A stretch of DNA of 64,000 nucleotides, taken from positions 1,860,001 through 1,924,000 of the forward strand of contig NZ_CP109055.1 of NCBI RefSeq assembly GCF_035975855.1, written 5' to 3'. Below the pieces are notes generated by a model, which was not told the origin of the DNA, made no database searches, and saw only the letters and a program-made list of their open reading frames with translations. Both the position numbers and the translations under genes were made by a program. This DNA comes from Streptomyces sp. NBC_01304. GTDB taxonomy: Bacteria > Actinomycetota > Actinomycetes > Streptomycetales > Streptomycetaceae. How positions within the stretch are numbered: the first letter of the stretch is position 1; the number at the start of each line of letters is the position of its first letter. This document shows positions 58,852 to 64,000 of the stretch, piece by piece.

Positions 58852-60912
58852 ATGCCTGAACTCAATCGGCGGCGTTTCCTCCAGATCGCCGGCGCGACCG
58901 CGGGCTACGCGGCGCTGTCGGAGAGCATCGCCCGTGCCGCATCGCTGCCCGCGGCGCGCGCCACGGGCACCCTTCAGGACGTCGAGCACATCGTCGTCCT
59001 GATGCAGGAGAACCGGTCCTTCGACCACTACTTCGGCACGATGAAGGGCGTACGCGGCTTCGGCGACCCCCGCCCGGTGACGCTGCCCAGCGGCAAGCCG
59101 GTGTGGAACCAGCAGGGCGGCGGCAAGGAGGTACTGCCGTACCACCCCGACGCCGAGAACCTCGGCATGCAGTTCATCTCGGGCCTCGACCACGACTGGG
59201 CGGGCGGCCACAGCGCCTTCAACAGCGGCAAGTACGACAACTGGGTCAACGCCAAGTCCGAGCGGACGATGGTGTACCTGGAGCGCGAGGACATCCCGTT
59301 CCACTACGCGCTCGCCGACGCGTTCACCGTCTGCGACGACTACCACTGCTCGTTCCTGGGCGCCACGGACCCCAACCGCTACTACATGCTGACGGGTTAC
59401 GTCGGCAACGACGGCACGGGCGGCGGCCCGGTCCTCGGCAACCAGGAGGCGGGCTACGGCTGGACGACGTACGCCGAGCGCCTGGAGCAGGCCGGGGTCT
59501 CCTGGAAGGTGTACCAGGACATCGGCGACGGCCTGGACGCGGCCGGGCACTGGGGCTGGATCAGCGACCAGTTCCGCGGCAACTACGGCGACAACTCGCT
59601 GCTGTACTTCAACACCTTCCGAGGCGCCAAGCCGGGCGATGCCCTGTACGAGAAGGCCCGCACCGGCACCAACGTCAAGGCGGGCGACGGCTACTTCGAC
59701 GTCCTCAAGGCCGACGTGAAGGCCGGCAAACTGCCGAAGATCTCCTGGATAGCGGCGCCGGAGGCGTTCTCCGAGCACCCCAACTGGCCCGTGAACTACG
59801 GCGCCTGGTACATCGCGCAGGTCCTGGACGCGCTCACCTCGAACCCAGACGTGTGGGCGAAGACCGCCCTGTTCATCACGTACGACGAGAACGACGGCTA
59901 CTTCGACCACGTCGTGCCGCCGTACGTCCCGAAGGACGCGAACCAGGGCAAGTCGACCGTCGCGACGGACTCTGACTACTTCAAGGGCAACGCCTCGTAC
60001 GCGGCCGGGCACTACGGGCTCGGCCAGCGCGTGCCGATGCTCGTCGTCTCGCCGTGGAGCACGGGCGGCTACGTGAACTCCGAGGTCTTCGACCACACCT
60101 CGATCATCCGGTTCATGGAGAAGCGCTTCGGCGTCAAGGAGCCCAACATCTCGCCGTGGCGGCGCGCCATCTGCGGCGACCTGACCTCCGCCTTCGACTT
60201 CGGCAAGGTCGACACCCAGCCCGCGACGCTGCCGGACACCGACGGGTACGAGCCGCCGAACCACGACTACCCGCCGGGCTACTCCCCCAAGGCCCCGGCC
60301 AAGGGCACCCTGCCCAAGCAGGAGCGCGGCTCCCGCCCGGCCCGTGCCCTGCCGTACGCCCCGCTGGTCGACGGCGTCTACGACGCGGCCGCGGGCAAGT
60401 ACCAGCTCACCTTCGGCGCGGGGCCGAGCGCGGGCGTCTGCTTCCACGTGCGCTCCGGCAACCGCACCGACGGGCCCTGGACGTACACCACCGAGGCCGG
60501 CAAGACGGTCGCCGACACCTGGAACTCGCAGTACGCGAGCGACGGCAGGCACGATCTGGCGGTGTTCGGCCCGAACGGCTTCCTGCGCCACTTCAAGAGC
60601 GCCGGCAAGGCCGTGGCCCCCGAGGTGGTCGCCCGCCACGACAAGGCGAGCGGGAACATCAAGCTGACCCTCAAGAACGCGGGCAGCTCGGCCGTCAACC
60701 TCACCCTGACCAACGCCTACGGCGGGGCGAGCCAGACGTTCAAGGTGAACGCGGGCGCCTCCGTGGAGCACACGGTCGACCTGCGGGCGAGCAAGTCCTG
60801 GTACGACATCACCGTCAAGTCCGACGCGGACGCGGCCTGGTTGCGGCGCCTCGCGGGCCACGTCGAGACGGGCGCGGTGAGCGTCAGCGACCCGGCGATC
60901 GTCACGGCCTGA
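58852..60912 (+). CDS. Tat-exported non-hemolytic-type phospholipase C (phosphocholine-specific)
   Basis: A 686-residue secreted enzyme from ATG 58852 (AGAGG upstream). A twin-arginine signal (NRRRFLQIAGATAGYAALS) is followed by the phosphoesterase domain: LMQENRSFDHYFGTMKGVRG, GATDPNRYYMLTGYVGND, TYDENDGYFDHVVPP, SEVFDHTSIIRFMEKRFGV. The C-terminal ~200 residues contain two beta-rich domains of the DUF756 type (AGVCFHVRSGNRTDGPWTYT and VKVNAGASVEHTVDL-like). The typical length of this family is matched. It cleaves phosphatidylcholine, releasing phosphocholine as a phosphate source; a PHO box was not sought by computation. Confidence 0.95.
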   Translation: MPELNRRRFLQIAGATAGYAALSESIARAASLPAARATGTLQDVEHIVVLMQENRSFDHYFGTMKGVRGFGDPRPVTLPSGKPVWNQQGGGKEVLPYHPDAENLGMQFISGLDHDWAGGHSAFNSGKYDNWVNAKSERTMVYLEREDIPFHYALADAFTVCDDYHCSFLGATDPNRYYMLTGYVGNDGTGGGPVLGNQEAGYGWTTYAERLEQAGVSWKVYQDIGDGLDAAGHWGWISDQFRGNYGDNSLLYFNTFRGAKPGDALYEKARTGTNVKAGDGYFDVLKADVKAGKLPKISWIAAPEAFSEHPNWPVNYGAWYIAQVLDALTSNPDVWAKTALFITYDENDGYFDHVVPPYVPKDANQGKSTVATDSDYFKGNASYAAGHYGLGQRVPMLVVSPWSTGGYVNSEVFDHTSIIRFMEKRFGVKEPNISPWRRAICGDLTSAFDFGKVDTQPATLPDTDGYEPPNHDYPPGYSPKAPAKGTLPKQERGSRPARALPYAPLVDGVYDAAAGKYQLTFGAGPSAGVCFHVRSGNRTDGPWTYTTEAGKTVADTWNSQYASDGRHDLAVFGPNGFLRHFKSAGKAVAPEVVARHDKASGNIKLTLKNAGSSAVNLTLTNAYGGASQTFKVNAGASVEHTVDLRASKSWYDITVKSDADAAWLRRLAGHVETGAVSVSDPAIVTA

Positions 60913-60931
60913 CCCGGCACCGCCCAACACC

Positions 60932-60973
60932 CCTCGGGGCCCGGCCCGTTCCACGACGGACCGGGCCCCGAGG
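60932..60973. terminator. Terminator after phospholipase C
   Basis: Perfect 13-bp stem (CCTCGGGGCCCGG at 60932-60944, complement at 60961-60973) with a 16-nt loop, 20 bp past the stop. Confidence 0.8.
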
Positions 60974-61200
60974 CGTGCCGGACCCGGGGCATACCGGAAC
61001 GCCCAGCTCCAGATGGGGGTACCCGCCCCGCGCCGGGGGCCATGCGGCAGGATGACAGCTCGCCTCGGCCGCGTACGTACCTCCGAGGCGTCAGCACCCC
61101 CGCAATCGAGCAGGTGACACGTGACGAAACCTCACATAGCGCATCCCCAGGTGCACTCCGCACCCCGGCACTCCGGCCTCCGTGGCGCGGGAGGTGCCCC

Positions 61201-62334
61201 GTGACCCGGGAACTCGTCCTGCACGACTGGCTGGTGGCCGGGACCGCGATCGTCGCGGGCATCCTGGCGGGCCTGTTGCTGCGCATCACCATGAAGTGGC
61301 TCGGCAAGCACGCGCGGCGCACCACGTGGAGCGGGGACGACATCGTCGTCGACGCCCTGCGCCAGGTCGTGCCGTGGGCCGCGATCGTGGGCGGTGCCGC
61401 GATCGGCGCCGCCGCGCTGCCGCTGACCAAGCGGGTCGGCACGATCGTGAACCAGTCGCTGACCGCGCTGTTCATCCTCGTCACCACGCTCGCCGTGGCC
61501 CGTGTGGTCACCCGGCTCGTACGGTCCGTGACGCACGCCAGGACCGGTGTCGCCGGATCGGCGACCATCTTCGTGAACATCACGCGCGTCGTGGTCCTCG
61601 CGATCGGTGTGCTCGTCGTCCTGGAGACCCTCGGCGTCTCCATCGCCCCGCTCATCACCGCGCTCGGTGTGGGTGGACTGGCGGTCGCCCTCGCCCTGCA
61701 GGACACCCTCGCCAACCTCTTCGCGGGCGTGCACATCCTCGCCTCGAAGACGGTGCAGCCCGGTGACTACATCCGGCTCAGCAGTGGTGAGGAGGGCTAT
61801 GTCGTCGACATCAACTGGCGCAACACCGTGGTGCGCAACCTCTCCAACAACCTGGTGATCATCCCCAACGCGCAGCTGTCCGGCACCAATATGACCAACT
61901 TCACCCGGCCCGAGCAGCAGCTGTCGATCCTGGTGCAGGTGGGCGTCGGCTACGACAGCGACCTGGAGCATGTGGAGCGGGTCACCATGGAGGTCGTCGC
62001 GAGCGTGATGATGGGCGTGGACGGGGCGGTGCCCGAGCACGAACCCGCCGTGCGGTTCCACACGTTCGGGGACTCGCGGATCAACTTCACGGTGATCCTG
62101 GGCGTCGGCGAGTTCAGCGACCAGTACCGGATCAAGCACGAGTTCATCAAGCAGCTGCACACCCGGTTCCGCGCGGAGGGCATCCGTATCCCCGCGCCGA
62201 CCCGGTCCGTCGCGATCCAGCAGGGCCCGGGCCCGGACGTGTCGGAGCTGTCGGGACTGGCGCAGGAGGCCGTGATCCAGAGCCCGCACCCGGTGCCGCA
62301 CCAGCGCGATGCATCGATTCCGCTGCGGCCCTGA
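61201..62334 (+). CDS. Mechanosensitive channel of the MscS family
   Basis: A 377-residue channel from GTG 61201 (GGGAGG 6 nt upstream). Four or five hydrophobic helices (LVAGTAIVAGILAGLLLRIT, VGTIVNQSLTALFILVTTLA, FVNITRVVVLAIGVLVVLET) precede the pore-lining TM3: VGGLAVALALQDTLANLFAG. The beta domain has KTVQPGDYIRLSSGEEGYVV and WRNTVVRNLSNNLVIIPNAQ. It releases solutes on hypo-osmotic shock. The C-terminal tail is Pro/Gln-rich. Possibly monocistronic. Confidence 0.94.
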   Translation: MTRELVLHDWLVAGTAIVAGILAGLLLRITMKWLGKHARRTTWSGDDIVVDALRQVVPWAAIVGGAAIGAAALPLTKRVGTIVNQSLTALFILVTTLAVARVVTRLVRSVTHARTGVAGSATIFVNITRVVVLAIGVLVVLETLGVSIAPLITALGVGGLAVALALQDTLANLFAGVHILASKTVQPGDYIRLSSGEEGYVVDINWRNTVVRNLSNNLVIIPNAQLSGTNMTNFTRPEQQLSILVQVGVGYDSDLEHVERVTMEVVASVMMGVDGAVPEHEPAVRFHTFGDSRINFTVILGVGEFSDQYRIKHEFIKQLHTRFRAEGIRIPAPTRSVAIQQGPGPDVSELSGLAQEAVIQSPHPVPHQRDASIPLRP

Positions 62335-62379
62335 CGCGGGACGCGACGCCGCACAGCCTGATCGGCCATACTGCGCACC

Positions 62380-62991
62380 GTGGAAAAGCGCATAGACGAG
62401 CACGCCAAGAACGCAGCCCCCTTGAACACGGCGGCGACCGATCCGGCCTTCGTTCCGGGTTTCGTTCCCACCGCCAAGCCGGCCCCGGTCGACAGCGACG
62501 CCGACGTTGAGACGGCCGCGGACGACGCGTCGGCCGCCGCGGACGGTGCGGCATCCGCGAGCGAGGAGGCCGCCGGTCTCGACGAGGCGGCCGAGGGCGG
62601 GACGACCGCGGACACGGACGGCGAGGACACAGAGGCCGAGAGCACGGACGGCGAGGGCACGGACGCCGACGGTGAGGAAGCCGCGGCGGCCGAGGCCAAG
62701 GCCAAGGATGCGGAAGGCCCCGAGTTCGAGGCCACCGACCGCCGCGGCGCCATCACCGTCGACGCCACGGGGGTCCACTTCCGGCTCGACGAGGAGGCCT
62801 GCGAATTCACCTGGGACGAGATCAGCGCGGTGGAGCAGGCCACGTCCCGGTTCGGGCGCCGCTTCACCGTCACGGTCCACACGCCGAACGGCCGCTGGTA
62901 CCCGGCCGAGGTCCAGGCCGCCGACAAGGCGACGCTGGGCACCTGGGCGGACCAGCTGGACAAGGTCCTGGACGCCTACTTCGAGGACTGA
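62380..62991 (+). CDS. Acidic low-complexity protein with conserved C-terminal domain
   Basis: A 203-residue protein from GTG 62380. Residues about 30-115 are Asp/Glu/Ala-rich (DADVETAADDASAAADGAAS, TADTDGEDTEAESTDGEG). The C-terminal ~85 residues look structured: RRGAITVDATGVHFRLDEEA, FTWDEISAVEQATSRFGRRF, TLGTWADQLDKVLDAYFED, a PH-like beta pattern seen in streptomycetes. No ribosome-binding site precedes the GTG; CATACT 7 nt upstream could be the -10 of a leaderless transcript. Function unknown. Confidence 0.78.
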   Translation: MEKRIDEHAKNAAPLNTAATDPAFVPGFVPTAKPAPVDSDADVETAADDASAAADGAASASEEAAGLDEAAEGGTTADTDGEDTEAESTDGEGTDADGEEAAAAEAKAKDAEGPEFEATDRRGAITVDATGVHFRLDEEACEFTWDEISAVEQATSRFGRRFTVTVHTPNGRWYPAEVQAADKATLGTWADQLDKVLDAYFED

Positions 62992-63087
62992 GGCGTCCTC
63001 GTACGCCTGGGCATGAGGCACACCCGGCGGTCGCGGCAGGGAGCATCGGCTCCCGTGCCGCGACCGCTCCGTCTCACCCCCCGGCCT

Positions 63088-64000
63088 TCACCGTCCCGAC
63101 TTCGGCACTTTCAGCAGGTCCCAGCTGACCTTCCCGGGGATGCCGTCCGCGTCCTTCCCCTTGAAGCCCAGCTTGTGCTGCCAGGCCGCGTACGACTTGC
63201 GGTCCGCCTCGGTCCAGTCGGGGCTCGGCCGCACCTCGTAGCGGCCGCAGCCCTCCGCCATCAGGCGGTGCCCCATGACGGTGATCATGGGATGGCTCTG
63301 CCCGACGTGGAAGAAGCCACCGCCCGGGAACGGCTCGTACTCGGCCTTCGGCGGCTTCGGCGGCTTGGGCGGCTGCTCGGGCTGCGGCCTCGGCTTGGTG
63401 GTGCCGCCCCCGTCATTGCCCCCGTCGCCGTTGCCGTTGCCCTTGAGGCGGTCGGCGATGCGCCGCCGCATGCCGTCCATGGTGAAGCCGCGCGGGTCGA
63501 CCTTGCCGGGCTGCCACTCCTTGTGGCCGATCACCGAGCGTTCGGTCCAGCCGTGGGCGCGGCAGATGGCCGCCGCGACCTTCTCGATGGCCTCCTTCTG
63601 CGCCTCGGGCCAGGGGTCCCTGCCGTCGCCGCGGTTGATGCACTCGAAGCCGTAGAAGTGCCGGTTGCCGTCGGAGTCGGCCTCGTTGTCGTGCGGCAGC
63701 CTCGTCTCGTTGACCACCGCGCGCAGTACGTCGCTGTCGCCGAGGCCCGCGTGGTTGGCGCGGCCGTTGCCGACGAGGTGGATCTCGCCCTTCTTGTCGA
63801 TGACGCCGTGGCACAGCGGTCCCGGCAGCGAGGCGTGGCCCTCGTAGCAGAGGTCGACGGAGGCGCGGGTGCCCGAGCTGACGGTGTGGTGGATCATCAC
63901 GCCGTTGAGCGGGCCGAAGGGGCCCTTCGTATTGCGGTTGTGGCGGCGCCAGTTGCGCACCTCGTGGACCGTGAGGCCCTCGGCGCGCAGGATCTCCACC
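63088..64000 (-). CDS. N-acetylmuramoyl-L-alanine amidase (endolysin-like), N-terminus beyond window
   Basis: At least 303 residues; the coding frame reaches the window edge, and the most distal in-frame GTG (63999) is too close to the edge to be judged a start. The Amidase_2 domain (about 10-180) has NGVMIHHTVSSGTRASVDLC, CHGVIDKKGEIHLVGNGRAN, FYGFECINRGDGRDPWP and SVIGHKEWQPGKVDPRG, with zinc His/His/Cys-type ligands visible. A Pro/Lys linker (PRPQPEQPPKPPKPPKAEYE) leads to a peptidoglycan-binding-like module ending in DADGIPGKVSWDLLKV. It cleaves the MurNAc-Ala bond. It resembles phage-type lysins common in Streptomyces, without other phage genes here. Confidence 0.9.
   Translation of the reverse strand, partial: VEILRAEGLTVHEVRNWRRHNRNTKGPFGPLNGVMIHHTVSSGTRASVDLCYEGHASLPGPLCHGVIDKKGEIHLVGNGRANHAGLGDSDVLRAVVNETRLPHDNEADSDGNRHFYGFECINRGDGRDPWPEAQKEAIEKVAAAICRAHGWTERSVIGHKEWQPGKVDPRGFTMDGMRRRIADRLKGNGNGDGGNDGGGTTKPRPQPEQPPKPPKPPKAEYEPFPGGGFFHVGQSHPMITVMGHRLMAEGCGRYEVRPSPDWTEADRKSYAAWQHKLGFKGKDADGIPGKVSWDLLKVPKSGR

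Noticed and set aside
63088..64000. Prophage lysin marking an integrated phage
   Set aside because: No integrase, portal, capsid or att-like repeats are visible; such amidases are common chromosomal Streptomyces genes.

Overview
The window is very GC-rich, with short intergenic gaps, GTG/ATG starts behind GGAGG-type ribosome-binding sites, Tat-type signal peptides and several actinobacterial gene families (Rpf resuscitation factors, GT4-type GlgM, WS/DGAT acyltransferases, deazaflavin-dependent reductases). Together these point to a Streptomyces chromosome, apparently from the core or near-core region. I see no rRNA, tRNA, prophage, IS element or CRISPR array. The window opens inside a GH9 cellulase and closes inside a peptidoglycan amidase.

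Layout. 0-2 kb: two secreted cellulases (GH9 fragment, GH6). 2-8 kb: a PAS/GAF/PP2C/HATPase phosphatase, a TRIC-type channel, a lipoprotein and a lipase-maturation-factor-like membrane protein. 7.8-18.6 kb: an L-fucose utilisation locus. Its eight-gene minus-strand operon runs SBP, ABC ATPase, permease, L-fuconate dehydratase, SDR, aldo/keto reductase, mutarotase, lactonase. It is divergent from a FadR-type regulator and followed by a GH29 alpha-L-fucosidase. 18.8-28 kb: an amidase, an MHS transporter, a 57-residue conserved-looking small protein, two SDR-fold proteins, a GtrA-like protein and a WS/DGAT. 27.9-30.7 kb: an FHA-like protein coupled to a Ser/Thr kinase fused to a lytic-transglycosylase-like domain, then an SH3 protein. 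30.9-33.5 kb: glgM-glgC. 33.6-43 kb: an FhuF-like reductase, a Tat carbonic anhydrase, a DMT permease, an Rpf-LysM-M23 cell-wall enzyme, an acetylxylan-esterase-like protein, gnd and panD. 43-50.5 kb: an ABC exporter under a textbook SoxR box, a flippase-like protein, an enoyl-CoA hydratase, a TSUP permease and an NB-ARC/LuxR regulator. 51-64 kb: an SPFH protein coupled to an NAD-kinase-like protein, a secreted esterase, a LysR/MFS/PNPOx-like cluster, phospholipase C, MscS and an amidase.

How the genes fit together. The best-supported system is L-fucose catabolism. A secreted fucosidase releases fucose, an ABC system imports it, and oxidation proceeds through lactone, fuconate and 2-keto-3-deoxyfuconate to the diketo acid. 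The final FAH-type hydrolase is not in the window, and the fucosidase gene carries an in-frame TGA where Trp is expected. The second strong regulatory call is a perfect SoxR operator inside a 19-bp promoter spacer before the ABC exporter at 43-45 kb. A third genome-level pattern is a set of short tandem-repeat arrays sitting on or next to stop codons (at about 12.2, 20.2, 22.9, 26.2, 30.8, 32.2 and 35.3 kb), plus three copies of an intergenic inverted-repeat element.
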